A stretch of 64,000 bases of DNA, taken from NCBI GenBank assembly GCA_024516155.1, contig JAJJXM010000040.1, positions 186,001-250,000 of the forward strand, written 5' to 3'. The notes below the pieces were generated by a model that was given only the letters and a program-made list of their open reading frames with translations, made no database searches and was not told the origin of the DNA. Positions 1 through 12,459 of this stretch are shown piece after piece. The number at the start of each line of letters is the position of its first letter. Positions within the stretch are counted from its first letter, which is position 1. This DNA is from Pyronema omphalodes. Taxonomy: Eukaryota; Ascomycota; Pezizomycetes; Pezizales; Pyronemataceae. A program made the position numbers and the translations under genes.

Positions 1-2690
1 GATGGTCGGGTAGATAGAGCGAAGATCATTTGTCTGCCTCAAGGGTAAAGAATTGAGATGTAGAGAGATGGGGTGTTGGTATGTAAAATAGGTAGAGATG
101 GAGGAAGGTGACTGGTCTGTGTCAAGGTGATCGGAGCTCAGGATGAATGGAATGAAGTAGGCAGGCCGTTAACCTCAACTTCCGTTCCTCTCATCAGACC
201 ATCAGACATCAAAAATCACTTTCATTCTCCGAAAGGTACCTACCATCTGTAACTACAGCACAACACGGAAAATTTCTAAGCAATGACAAAAATCTACCAG
301 CCTGTAGAGTACAAAAGCCACGTAAACCACAGTCTTGGCTTGTAAATCGTAATCTTTTTTTGTTTCTAAAAGCGGCGCTCCTATGTATAAGATTTGCGAT
401 TTGCTCCGACACAAAGTGAACAACTGAACCCTAAATTCCGAAATCACCCGGTCGGGGGGGGGGGAGGGGGGGTTCGGGGAATTAGTGAAAATTGGGATAA
501 TACATATCTTCAAGGTTCAAGGAAAGAGGGTGAAAGAAAATGGAAAAGGGACAATAAACAACAACCATGCAAGTTTAAAGTTACCGGTATGTTTATTTAT
601 TTTTATTCGGCGGTTCCACATAACTTCAGATATTCTAATTTCTTGTCAGCCTAGAATCACTCGCTTCATTTCCTTCTGTCTGTATTGAGCGCTGTTTTTT
701 GTATTCCGACATACGGAAAAAGCGATAGATTTCCATAACATCTCCAAATTATATCCCCAATTCCATATCCTTCCCTAGTGAAATACAGTATTTCTCATCA
801 CACAACAATAGTCTCGCCCGTCCGTCTCGCTAAACTTCCCGCAAGCAGCAAACCCGGGACCAAATTAACCATTCTGGTTAACCTCCATGCCATGTACGTA
901 GCGGAGACTTTCACACGCGCCGAAAGTGCTCAGACCTCCTTGTGCAGTTCCGACCGAGCTCAGTTTGGTTTCTCTATAGAAGAACGGACACGCACAGAAA
1001 GGAAAAAAAAAAACGCGATAGCCATGCTTTTCGCTTGGATGACCTGACATGGTTATCAACCATATGTAGTTCCCTTCGGACAAAGGACAGACAGGACAGG
1101 GCTTATTTTCACATAAGAGCTTGGCCATTAGTTTAGAGGGTGCTTGTACATACATAGTGGGAGCTGAGCTCCTGATGTGAACCGAGCTCCTCATACATAC
1201 ATACTCCCATACATTAGCAAACTCGGTCCGTGGTTGAAAAACTTGAGTCGGCTTACTACTTTTGTTACGACTCAACTGGTGATCCGGATCGCTTCCCTTT
1301 GTTCGTTATCCCTTTCGATCGGCAACTACATACCTAGGGATTCGCGGGTGTACCGTGTGTTATGGCTTCGGATCGGAATTCATCATAGAAAAGCCCGTAC
1401 GTAGCATGCAGGTGCGCATGAATGATGATGAAAGCTTTTTTTTTCTAGAGCTTCCACGGACCCTCGCTCGTCTCGGCGCTTTGTTAGATACTGCAGTGCC
1501 ATGCCTTGAAAGTTGAATCAACATCGGATATTCACCATGCATTATCTATTGTAAATACCTTCTCTCCCATTCTATGTCCTAGTGATCACGTTCGAAATTT
1601 AAAATGATCTTCACAATACACATGCACCGTGTATGACAGAATGTTCTTTCACCCTTAACCTTAGGTTCACGGCTACGGCATGGTTTATCAAATGTCATAT
1701 CATGCCTATCGCCGTATGTACTACATAGCTACCCGAAGTTTTCTCACGTGCCTAAATCATTTCGTTTTCCCGAGTCTGAGTCTGAGTCTGAGTCTGATTC
1801 TGGTATTGTTTTTATTTTTTACTTCATACCCCGATACATACACGTGATATTCTGGCTTGAGAATGTAATGATCCCATAATTAAACATCCTTCGCTTGCCC
1901 TTCCCTTAGCTTCTTATTTTTTTTTCTGGTGCCTGAAGCTAGTAAATATGTTCCTGAATGTCTATACCCGAGTCCCTGAATTCGGAATATCCGATATGAC
2001 CCGCCTGCCGATTTATAACCCCAGGACAAGCCATAGTAGGGTGTAGAGTATCCAATCCGAGTACCGGTTCCTTGACTTCAAGTTCCCTTACCCACACGAT
2101 GACATCAAATCCGAGTTACTAGATAGGTAAATACTACTATTTCTTGATTTTTCCAAGTATTTCCTTATGTAATGTTTATAATTCCGAATTCTAATATTTT
2201 TCTTCATACATAAAAAAAAAAAAAAACGGTGTATACAGTATACAGTATACAATATACAATATCAACCATTAACGATTCCCATAAACCTGCCAAGATAGAG
2301 TATATATAAGTAGTTATCCAGTAGTAACCATTCCCCATTATTATTATTATTCCGTATTTTTTTTCATTCGTCAGTTTCCATGTAAAATACTTTCCAATAA
2401 ATATTCATTTTCATCATCAATAACAATAACCTCAATAATCTTCAACCACTCTATAATTCACGAATCTCTGCCTCAATCTATCCATCTCTCTCTATCCATC
2501 CCATCTCCCCTGCCCTGCCCTGCCCTGTCCCTCCACCCTCCACCCCCCGCCACGGCCACGGCCAGGGCCACAAAGTGCAAAAACCCGCAAGTCCAAACCC
2601 GAAACACCCCTTCACTTCCACCACTTCCACTCCACCTCCACAAAACTACCAAAAATAGTATGCGTGCCTGAAGTGCAGGTGTACGAAAGT

Positions 2691-2770
2691 GCACAACTAC
2701 ACAACTCCACAACTCCACAACTCCACAACTACACAACTACACAAGTCCACAACTCCACAACTCCACAAGT
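2691..2770. repeat. 9-bp minisatellite (CACAACTCC type)
   Basis: About nine near-identical units of roughly CACAACTCC/CACAACTAC lie in tandem. Reading frames across it are artefacts of the repeat. Confidence 0.85.
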
Positions 2771-3101
2771 ATGCCATACACAAGCTGACATCTTATCCCA
2801 GCTTCTAGTTATGGTGCAACGAGTAGCATATGGAGTACATGGTGCATTTGGTGCATTTGGTGCATGTGGTGCATGATTATTGACAGAAAGCCACAAAGCT
2901 GGGAATTAAGCCACTATATGTACACTGAGTACCTGCGGGCTGCAGACTGCAGACTGCGTTGATTCTTGGGGGATTTAAACGAGGAAGGGGGGGGGGGGGG
3001 GTGCTGTTGTTGGGATTGGGGTTGGGGTTGATTATGATGGTGTTATGATATATTGAAGATGATGAAGCTGGGAGGATGATGGTGAGGCTGTGGAAATGAT
3101 G

Positions 3102-3140
<39 letters not shown>

Positions 3141-3821
3141 ATGGGATTTTGTAGATAAGTAGATAAAAATCAGGATTCGGACACTTTTTTCACAACAATC
3201 TATAACTCTCAGAAACTGTTTCAACTCCCATCTAAAGGTTTTTAATATTTTAGTAACTGTTAATTATAAATTTCTCTCTTTATCACTGGTGATATTTTAC
3301 TATGACTATGTACTATTTGTCTAGATGGAGTTTATATCTAATCACGATTCCCAATTCACCAGGAAGCTGTATTGTATGTTATAACTGAGATTTATTTTTT
3401 CTTGTTCTTTGAAATAGATAAATAGCAAAAGGAAAAAAGAAATAAATAATAAAAAAGAATTAGTAAGATAGAAATCACAAATAACAAGCAAACAAATAAC
3501 AAAAAGTAAAGTAAAGTAACGAAGGAAAGAAGGCAGGAAGGAAACAAGACAAGAAAAGAAGGAAAGAAATAACTTCAAAATAACGTATATAGCACCATAT
3601 AAGGGGTTTAATTGAATTCTTCACCATGGCAGTTAAGGAAACTATTTTGGATGTTTAATTTTCATTTTAAAACTACTATATATCTACTTTCTTTCCGTAC
3701 TCCTTCCCTATCACATACCTCGTACCTTCCCATACCCCATACCTTCCCATAACAACACATTCACCATTGACCATCCACTTCCCCTCCACTTCCCCTCCAC
3801 TTCCCATCCAACTCCTTCTCT

Positions 3822-3842
3822 CCCCCCCCCCCCCCCCCCCCC
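3822..3842. repeat. Poly-C tract of 21
   Basis: An uninterrupted run of 21 C residues, the longest of the many G/C homopolymers in this window. It follows a CACTTCCCCTC-type short repeat. Confidence 0.9.
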
Positions 3843-4209
3843 AATACCCTTCCTTCCTTTCTAATCCAGCATTAAGCATCCAGTCAGCATCCAGCATCCA
3901 GCCAGCCGGCCAGATCTAGTAGACCATAAATCATAACCTACGACAAGGCCAAATCTTACCTACCATAGTATAGCATAATACACGCCTTTGGGATTTGTTA
4001 GATTCCGTTTCGATTCCCGGTGAACTATGAGGCCTTGGGCAGTGGGAGGAAGTAGTAAAGTGGAGGAAGTAGTAAGGTGGAGGAAGGTGGAGGAAGGAGT
4101 AGTAAGGAGTAGTAAAGTGGAGGAAGGCTGCTTCTCCCGGCTGGTTCTCCCGGCTGCGCTGGCCCAGGGCTCCCAGCCGCATCAACGCAGCCGCAGCCCC
4201 AGGTAACTT

Positions 4210-4292
4210 CACAGTTCGTAGTTCGCAGTTCACAGTTCACAATTCGTAGTTCGCAGTTCATAGTTCGCAGTTCATAGTTCCTAGTTCGCAGC
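4210..4292. repeat. 8-bp minisatellite (AGTTCGC/AGTTCAT)
   Basis: About ten units alternating between AGTTCGC-, AGTTCAT- and AGTTCAC-like forms. It is followed at about 4385-4455 by a CATCGT trinucleotide-type array. Confidence 0.8.
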
Positions 4293-6229
4293 TGGATGAG
4301 ATGTACATACCCGGCCCGGTCGACGAGGCTCTCGTGGGCTCTTGTAGGTTCTTGTAGGCTCCAGTGTCCACGGTAAGCACTGCACTGTCATCGTCATCGT
4401 CATCGTTATCGTCATCGTCATCACCATTACCATCGTCACCGTCATCACCATCTTACTGTTGTTAACAAGGGTGTTTCTTTGTTTTTGTCTTGGTCTTTGG
4501 ATTATGTATAATGGTATGATGGTATGATGGTACTAAGGTATGATGGTAGTAAGGTCTTTGTTTTGTATTTGTTTGTATGTAGATAAAAGTTTCGTTTGTT
4601 GTCAACTTATCATTGTTTATAGCTGGTTGGCTAGTTTAGTGGGCCAATTATCTACAGCTGCATTACATACGCTGTTCAGTGTTAACGATTGTAGGAATAT
4701 AGGGTTGTTGCCTTGTCTTGCCTTGTCTTGACTTGTGTTGTACTGTGTTACCTTGTGTTGTACTGTGTTGTACTGTGTTGTACTATGCTGCCTTAGCCCT
4801 TGAGGTTAAGTTTGGCCTTATTATATTGTTGGCTTTTGTTATTTTTTTCTTGGCTGCAAACGGGTGGAAACGTGGAGGGTTTCGTCTGATTAGGCTGTGA
4901 TGTATGTATGTAAATACGTAGATTATCTGATTTGTTTCTGTTTTTTTTTTCTTCAGGGCTGACTGGGTTCTGTTTTATTTCGTTGACATGGATTTTTTGC
5001 CGATTTTTGGGATATGTGAGATTTGTGAGATTTGTAGGATATGTGACCAAATTTTTTTTGTGCGGTCTTTTTTACTCGGTTGAGCGGCTAGGTATTTCTT
5101 TGACGGTTTGACCTCGCCAGTAAAATGGGAAGAAAAAAATGAAAAAACTGGGGAATATGAGCTAACTTTCGGTGTGAGGGTTTCTGGAATTTGTGATTTG
5201 GTAATTTCAGGATTTGGGGATTTGAGGATTTGGGGATTGCAAGATTCGTTTGCTGTGCGGGTTTTGTGGGTTTCGGGATTGTACTGTATGTACTCACATG
5301 CTATAGGACCCAGGTGCTACTCATGCTATTGTATGGTGGCATATGTACAGTCGTGTGCACGCTTTTGCACGCTCTGTACCGCACGCTTTGCACGCTCGGC
5401 ACGCTTGCACGCTTCGCTGCGCACTTTGTCACATCACATTCCGAATCCCGATATCGATGAAAGAAGTTTGTTTATGAAAAGTCAACTTGTCGGAACTCCT
5501 AGACTTTGCTAGGCTTCGCCAGATTGTACCGGACCTGGTCGGATCATACCAGACATAGATAGTTTTGTACCCGATACGAAACGATTTTTTTTACATCTGG
5601 TTTTAACGGGTTTTAACGGTTTTTAACGCCTTGCCGAATATACCCTACCAACCAACCAAGAGTCAGCTCAGCGGCTCAGCCCTGTGAGCGAAGGCCTGGC
5701 AGCAACGCGAAAAAAAAAAACGAGGGCTCGCTTGGGAGGAAGCGAGTTTTTGTAAAGATGGAAAAAAAGACTCTTGAATCATAGCCATCATAGTCAGGAG
5801 AAGTTCGGTTCAAACAAAAGAAAGAAGAAATTTCACTTTACGGATAATTACATCAATCATCAATCAGCTTCAACCACACTCAGCACTTGTTCAATCATAA
5901 TTTCATCTTCCGTCCCAACACCAGACATACTCCAACGCTTAACACACTTTCCCTCACAGCTTGAAACATACAACTTCCGCAGAAGAAAAAAAAAACAAAG
6001 AGCAAAGCAAAGCATCGCCCTCTTTTCACGCAGGGTCCACTGCCTGTCCCGAGCACGTCACAGTGGTCGTTAAGACCCAAAACCGTTGCCCAGAAAGCCG
6101 AAGCCATCCATCTCTAGCTACCCGACGCTTCAAAATAGTCATCGTCAACTGCAGCTGCCTGCCTGCCTGTCTGCCCGTCTGTATGTAGTCTGCCTGTCTG
6201 TTTTTGCCCCCTATCCCGGTCGCGAAGAA

Positions 6230-6310
6230 AGCTGCTGCTGCTGCTTTTGCTTTTGCTGCTGCTTTTGCTTCTGCTTCTGCTTCTGCTTCTGCTTCTGCTT
6301 TTCTACCTTT
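6230..6310. repeat. TGC/TTC trinucleotide tract in the G-alpha leader
   Basis: Interspersed CTGCTG and CTTCTGCTTTTG units upstream of the G-alpha start. The tract leaves all forward frames open by chance. It lies in the probable 5' leader and has no sign of being coding. Confidence 0.75.
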
Positions 6311-6581
6311 GCTGCTTTTGCTTCGTTGCATCCATCTATCTGAACGCACTGAGCCCCATCACATCACGCTTTTTGCCAACTCTTGCTGTAACAGACCGCA
6401 ACACAAAAAAAGAGAAAAAAAAAAAGTCCAAATAGAGGGTTTGCTTGTTCGCTTTCGATCTTCAACATCATCTTCTTCATCATCTTCATATTCAGCGCAA
6501 AACTCTGCTCATCTCACCCTCCTCACCCTCCTTACCCTCCACCACCTCCACCTCCACCACCACCACCCCCGATCGCTGCCA

Positions 6582-6599
6582 CCCCCCCCCCCCCCCCCC
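6582..6599. repeat. Poly-C tract of 18
   Basis: An uninterrupted run of 18 C residues inside the pyrimidine-rich probable leader of the G-alpha gene. Confidence 0.9.
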
Positions 6600-7514
6600 G
6601 GTGTTGCCTGCTACTTCCAGTCGTCGCTCGCCCACCGACTCCCACCGCTCCACTCGCTCGCTCACTCACTACCTTGTCTGTCCGCCCCGTGGGTGTCCAA
6701 CGCTTAGAACCACCCCATTCACCTCCACACTTACCACCCAGCACAACCAACCCACCTCACCCAACCCAAGCAATTCGAAGGGGAAAGCACAGTAAACACG
6801 CAAGATAGATATACGACGAGACGACGCCGAAATAATAAAGAACTGTGAACCAGCCCCACGAAAGTCCAACCCCGAAACGGCGGAAGAAGCGCTCGACCCT
6901 CCGTCGATCATCCCAGTCTCGACCCCAGAATCCGTTTTAATCTACCCGTTTGTACCAACAACCATCACCACCCAGCGAAAACCACCATCTCCCTCCACCA
7001 CTCCTTCCACCCACACAAAACAAACGATTCGAACGATCGGAAGAAAAGCTCCCGTTCTCGCTGCCATCGACACTCTACCGCGACTCGTCCAAGAAGCACG
7101 ACAGCGACGACGCAAGACGACCTCTTAACGGCAAAGCAGCCCCTTCCCACCCCCTTGGTGGAAATCAGTCAATACGCGCCCGTGAGAACGACAACTACGC
7201 CGTTCCAACACAGCGCAACAACTCCAGCAAACACGGACTTTCCGCGACAGTTCTTACGAGTTCCTTTCCAGCCGGCTGGCCCGTGGTTTCCGTCATCTCC
7301 TGCGCCCCGATAACCCGACACCGACCGCAAGGACACTCGCTAAAAAGCAACAACCACGACAAAAAGTCCAGCTGTCTCCATTCCGCGTCCCTGTGAGCGA
7401 CTGAACTCTACGCATTCGACTCGGTGCCTTGTACGACTATTGTTTCGTACGGGCTTCTTTGATTTCCGACCGTGTAATAGCTAGCGCCCGTTCGTTTATA
7501 ATAATACCGCCAGC

Positions 7515-8901
7515 ATGGGTACATGCATGAGCACGGAAAGCGAGGAGAGTCGGAAGAGTGCGATGATTGACAAGAAGATTGAGGATGACGCGAAAAGAAC
7601 ACGACGAGAATGCAAGATTCTATTGTTAGGTGAGGATGATAAGCGAGGATGGGAGTTGTTGGTACCGAGGAGTTTGTCTCTAACCTTCCGTTAGGTTCCG
7701 GCGAGAGTGGGAAGTCAACAATCGTAAAACAGATGAAGATCATTCACCAAAATGGTTATTCAATGGACGAACTGGCTATGTATCGTTTGACGATATACAA
7801 AAACTTGGTGGATTGTGCAAAAGCATTGGTACAGGCACTAAGGCAGTTCAACATCGAGCCGGAAGGAGCAATCAACAAGGTCCGTTTGCATTCATCTCGC
7901 CAGTCTTTTACGCCAGTTTACTGAGTATTTTCATAGGAGCACGCGGACTTTATTCTAGAATTCCAAGTGGATCCCGACCCAGCGAAACCTCTCGACCCTA
8001 GATTGACGGAAGCCGTGATAGCGCTGTGGCAGGATCCATGTATCCCGCAAGTTATGGAGCATCAGAACGAGTTCTATTTGATGGATTCCGCGCCATAGTA
8101 TGCTCTGCAGCCTTGGCATCATGGGTCTAAGCTAACATTGTGCAGTTTCTTCGAGGAAACACCACGAATAGGACATAAGGACTATATACCATCAGAATCG
8201 GATGTTTTGCGTGCGAGAACCAAGACAACGGGTATCTACGAAACTCGGTTTTCGATGGGACAGTTGAGCATACAGTTGGTGGTCCTGTTCAAATAGGTGC
8301 CACACGATGCTAACATGAGTTTAGCATGTTCGATGTTGGTGGACAAAGAAGTGAGAGAAAAAAGTGGATCCACTGTTTCGAGGCAGTCACTTCAATCATT
8401 TTCTGCGTGGCCCTTAGCGAGTACGACCAGGTGCTGCTAGAGGAGAAGAACCAGGTATGCTGGATGGCCCATGGAGGACGAAAATTTACTAATACTTCCT
8501 TAGAACCGAATGATGGAGAGTTTAGTGCTATTCGATTCAGTAGTCAACAGTCGGTGGTTTGTACGCACAAGTATCATCTTGTTCCTAAACAAGGTGGACT
8601 TGTTCAAAGTGAAGCTTACACGGAGCCCGTTATCGAACTATTTCCCCGACTACTCCGGAGGAAACGATGTCAACAGAGCTGCCAAGTACCTTCTCTGGCG
8701 ATTCAACCAAGTTAACCGTGCTCACCTGAATCTATATCCACAGTTTGTTACCTCGGCTCCACTTACCCGATGAGGATATTATGCTGACAGTAACACCGCA
8801 GTTTGACGCAAGCCACCGACACATCAAATATTCGCCTTGTTTTCGCAGCAGTTAAAGAGACTATCCTACAGAATGCGCTAAAGGACTCCGGTATTCTGTA
8901 A
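7515..8901 (+). CDS. gna-3: Heterotrimeric G-protein alpha subunit, fungal group III
   Basis: This is the GTP-binding alpha subunit that couples membrane receptors to effectors. Group III members (Neurospora GNA-3, Magnaporthe MagA) generally promote cAMP signalling. Seven exons read through: 7515-7629, 7695-7879, 7937-8097, 8146-8274, 8325-8454, 8504-8742, 8802-8901, giving 352 residues, the usual length. The start MGTCMS carries the myristoylation Gly2 and palmitoylation Cys4. The P-loop GSGESGKS is at 39-46, the catalytic Arg178 sits in [13 protein letters not shown] at 200-204 holds Gln204, and NKVD is at 269-272. The C-terminus NALKDSGIL lacks the CAAX-like Cys that pertussis toxin modifies in group I, which supports group III. 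All switch residues are present, so the protein should be active. Intron 4 begins GTTGGT, a weak donor, but it is required to restore LSIHMFDVGG. The group assignment is by motif memory, not alignment. Confidence 0.96.
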
Positions 8902-11037
8902 TTTATAAGGACACGTTTTTCGAGGACAGAGAAGGCATTGCCATGGACAAGATACGGATTTTCACACTTCCCCGGATACAATAACGGGGCGGTGGTTTCA
9001 GAGGTTGCATAGCATCGACTGGCAAATTTTCTACAGCTAAGTTTTGGTATAAAGTGGCTTTTCGGTGTTGTTGCTTCTCTATTGTATTGTTTATGGCTCC
9101 AATTGCATAGTAGCGTCTTTTGTTTTTCAATTTTTTGCTCTTCCCTTTCTTCCATCAAAGTCCTTTTTACCTCCTCCGTTTTTTTCATCCACTACAACTA
9201 CTTACTACTTCATCTTTTTGATTTTATTCTTGGCTTGGGTTCGTCGAGCATCGGAGTTTTGGCGAGGGGTTTATTACAAACTCGCAACATGCTGTGTACA
9301 GGTTCTTTTTTACTTTTCGATGGGATTACAAACGTCTCTTACTTCTACTATGAGAGACGAACAAAAGGGTTTTTTTTTGTTTTTTTCTTCTTGTTTTTTC
9401 TTGTTTTCTTTTCCTTCTACTACTTTTTTCTTCACAGATTATCTTTTTTATTTCGTTGGGATCACACACTTTTTCATCACTTACTTTATCACACTTGCTA
9501 AGATGCGCAAAGCTTAAGATACTTTATTGAGGTTGCTGTTATTTTTTTATATTTTTCTTTTCTGCTTTTTTTTTGAAAGATATGCGGGGGTTTGCTTGTT
9601 CAGTTGTTCATTTTTTTGCTACTACACACGCACACACACACACATCTTACTCTCCAACGCACGCACACATCACACATCATCATCATCATCATCATCACCA
9701 ACAACAGCTTTTTACTCTCCTCAATCAATAGCTAGCTAGCTAGGCTCTAGGTAGTAGTCGGATAAGTTTATATTATGAACTAGGAACACTCTACCGGTTT
9801 ACATGAGAATCACAAATCAACCGCTATTGTTCACTTGCTTCAGTCTTGCTCCTCATACGAATACCCCCCGCGCTTGTTTTGTTTGTTGCACGCTTTGCGA
9901 AACTTTGTTGCTTCGTTTGTTGGTTGCTACTTACCTTGCTGGCGCTGGTGTATTCTGGATTTTTTGTCTTCTTGTTTCTTGTTTTTTCTTTTCCCTGGGT
10001 TAAAAGTGAAACATAGCGTGCGATGCGAAGCGTGTGTTATCAGCATTACGAGCGACGCCAGAGAAGCCAGAATAGCCAGCGAAGCCAGCGAAATGAAGCG
10101 TACGAAGTGTGCGAGATAAAAGAGCTGGTTGAACGAAGGAGGAGGAGGGCACATTAAGCAGCGAGTCGATCGATTGGTGTGGTATGAACATGATGAGCTT
10201 GGCTTTGTGGGCGAGCTTAACTTTGTGGATGGGATGAGAGTGGGATCGGAGCAGAGCAGATCAGAACAATGGATATGAACAACACTTAGCACAAACCATC
10301 TTGCGGAGGGGATAAACTTAATCTTTATTTCTATTTTTTTCATTAAATAACGATGGGTGGCTTATTTGCTATTTCTCTATTTTTTTTTTTGCTATTTCAT
10401 TTGCTATTTTTCTATTTTTCTATTTTTCTATTTCTTATTTATTACTTGCTATTTGCTACTTTTTTTTTCTTCCTTTTATTTGCTATTTGCTAACTGTTTT
10501 TTTTTTCATTTTCTTTTCTTTGAGTTTTATTTCTATTTTTTTACTTTTTGTCTGTTTGTTTTGATTTTGCTATTTTTGCTGTTTGTTTTGTTTGGCTGGG
10601 ATATTTGGCTTGGGATATTGGGATATTGATTGCTATGGAATGGGATATTTCGAAAGGGATTAGGGATATGGTATACCATTGAATTGATTTGCTGATGATG
10701 ATTTGATGGATCGAAGGAAGGGTTGTAACATAATACCAAGAGGATGTTAAGTTTGGGAGCCAATGTGTCTGGGGAGGGAGGTAGGGGGGTATGGGGGGTA
10801 TGGGGGGCAGGGGGGGGAGGGGGGAGGATACGGAGGACACGGAGGATATGGAGGATACGGAGGATTGAGGAGGATACAGGAAATAAAGGAAGAATGACAG
10901 GAGGACTAGCTATTTTTTTTTTTTTTTGGCTATTTTCTAGCTATATGAAAGATGCGAATTTTTTTTTTGTTAGCTTAAAGCTAAAGGGAAAAATTATGGG
11001 ATATCTTTTTTTTTTTTTTTTTTTTTTTTTTGATTCT

Positions 11038-11072
<35 letters not shown>

Positions 11073-11413
11073 GTTGATGTTTCTTTTTTTTATATTTTTT
11101 TTTTTTTTGATTGCTTTATATCGAATGTGCTATGTGCTATGTGCTATGTTTATGTGCTATGTGCTATGTGCTGTGCTGTGTGCTGTGTGCTATGTGCCGT
11201 TTTGATGTGAGCGTGATGTGATCGTGATTGATGCGTGATGTGATCATGATGTGACCATAATTTAATCCTGACATGATCAAATTCTTGCCCAAACGGAAAG
11301 TTAGCTAGCCTAAGAAAAAGTGATAAAGATAAAGTCATGAAATCATGAAAAAGTTTACCATGGTTTATCACTGGTATGTATCCAACTTTTAAATATCCAA
11401 CTTTTAAATATCT

Positions 11414-11469
11414 GAATTCCTTCCATAATTCCTTCCATAATTCCTTCCATAATTCCTTCCATAATTCCA
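11414..11469. repeat. 12-bp minisatellite
   Basis: Four and a half perfect copies of AATTCCTTCCAT. Confidence 0.9.
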
Positions 11470-11689
11470 AGTTCTAACCCCTAATTTGTAATTCTTAATT
11501 AATACTTAATACTCAATATATCTACATCAAAAATCCCGGGCTTATAGCAGTATAATACTACATTATGGTAAGAGGAATTTATTGATATACTACCGTCATG
11601 GTAGAATGATATACACATATACACCATCCGTATCCTCAGCTTCCTATAATTTTCAAGAAGGAAACTACGTACCTATATCACCCATCACT

Positions 11690-11822
11690 CATCCCACACC
11701 AACTCCAAACCCTTCCAAACCCTTCCAACTCCAAGCCCCTCCAAGCACTCCAAACCCCTCCAAGCCCAAGCCTCTCCAAACCCTTCCAAACCCTTCCAAA
11801 CCCTTCCAAACCCCTCCAATCA
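11690..11822. repeat. CCAAACCCTT-type minisatellite
   Basis: Irregular tandem units such as CCAAACCCTT and CCAAGCCCCT, about twelve in all. The C-rich strand is the given strand. Confidence 0.8.
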
Positions 11823-12053
11823 CCTAATCATTATTCCATCTCTCCAACCCACCCACCCCACACCACAATATCAAACCCACCGAGTGATAAGTTATATATT
11901 ACTGAGGTGGGGTGCAGGATGGTTACGGGGGTGGGGGGGGGGGTGGGGGGTATGATGGAGTATGAAAAATGGGATGCAGGTTACTGGAACTTTCAACTCC
12001 TTTGTAACTTATAAGGGTTATGTCATTGTGGGGTTCTTGATATTTGTGGGATT

Positions 12054-12228
12054 CATGGGTTATGGGTTATGGCTTATGGGTTATGGGTTATGGGTTATGG
12101 GTTATGGGTTATGGGTTATGGGTTATGGGTTATGGGTTATGGGTTATGGGTTATGGGTTATGGGTTATGGGTTATGGGTTATGGGTTATGGGTTATGGGT
12201 TATGGGTTATGGGTTATGGGTTATGGGT
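12054..12228. repeat. Heptamer array (TTATGGG)n
   Basis: About 25 tandem copies of the 7-bp unit TTATGGG with a single early variant (TTATGGC). Because 7 is not a multiple of 3 and the unit contains no forward stop, all three forward frames stay open. It abuts a hexamer array downstream. Confidence 0.95.
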
Positions 12229-12264
12229 TTGGTTTTGGTTTTGGTTTGGTTATGGGTTATGGGT

Positions 12265-12459
12265 TATTGGTTTTTGGTTTTGGTTTTGGTTTTGGTTTTG
12301 GTTTTGGTTTTGGTTTTGGTTTTGGTTTTGGTTTTGGTTTTGGTTTTGGTTTTGGTTTTGGTTTTGGTTTTGGTTTTGGTTTTGGTTTTGGTTTTGGTTT
12401 TGGTTTTGGTTTTGGTTTTGGTTTTGGTTTTGGTTTTGGTTTTGGTTTTGGTTTTGGTT
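12265..12459. repeat. Hexamer array (GGTTTT)n
   Basis: About 31 almost perfect copies of GGTTTT, bracketed on both sides by a few more TTATGGG units. Translation gives only GF, WF or VL dipeptide repeats. No gene is implied. Confidence 0.95.

Larger units (their letters stand above)
1..7514. other. Spacer and probable 5' leader of the G-alpha gene
   Basis: I see no supportable gene in this stretch. It holds short repeats and homopolymers: a G-run at 454-464, a short GAGTCT repeat near 1774-1799, a poly-T tract of about 33 at 3104-3135, a C-run at 3822-3842 and several minisatellites listed separately. From about 5700 the sequence becomes C- and CT-rich with TGC/TTC trinucleotide runs. This is typical of a long fungal promoter and 5' leader feeding the G-alpha start at 7515. 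Several upstream ATGs lie in that part, so upstream-ORF control is possible, but the transcription start is not visible. Confidence 0.5.

Noticed and set aside
6204..6707. 167-codon frame upstream of the G-alpha gene
   Set aside because: Its composition is set by TGC/TTC and CAC repeats and a poly-C run. It most likely lies in the 5' leader.
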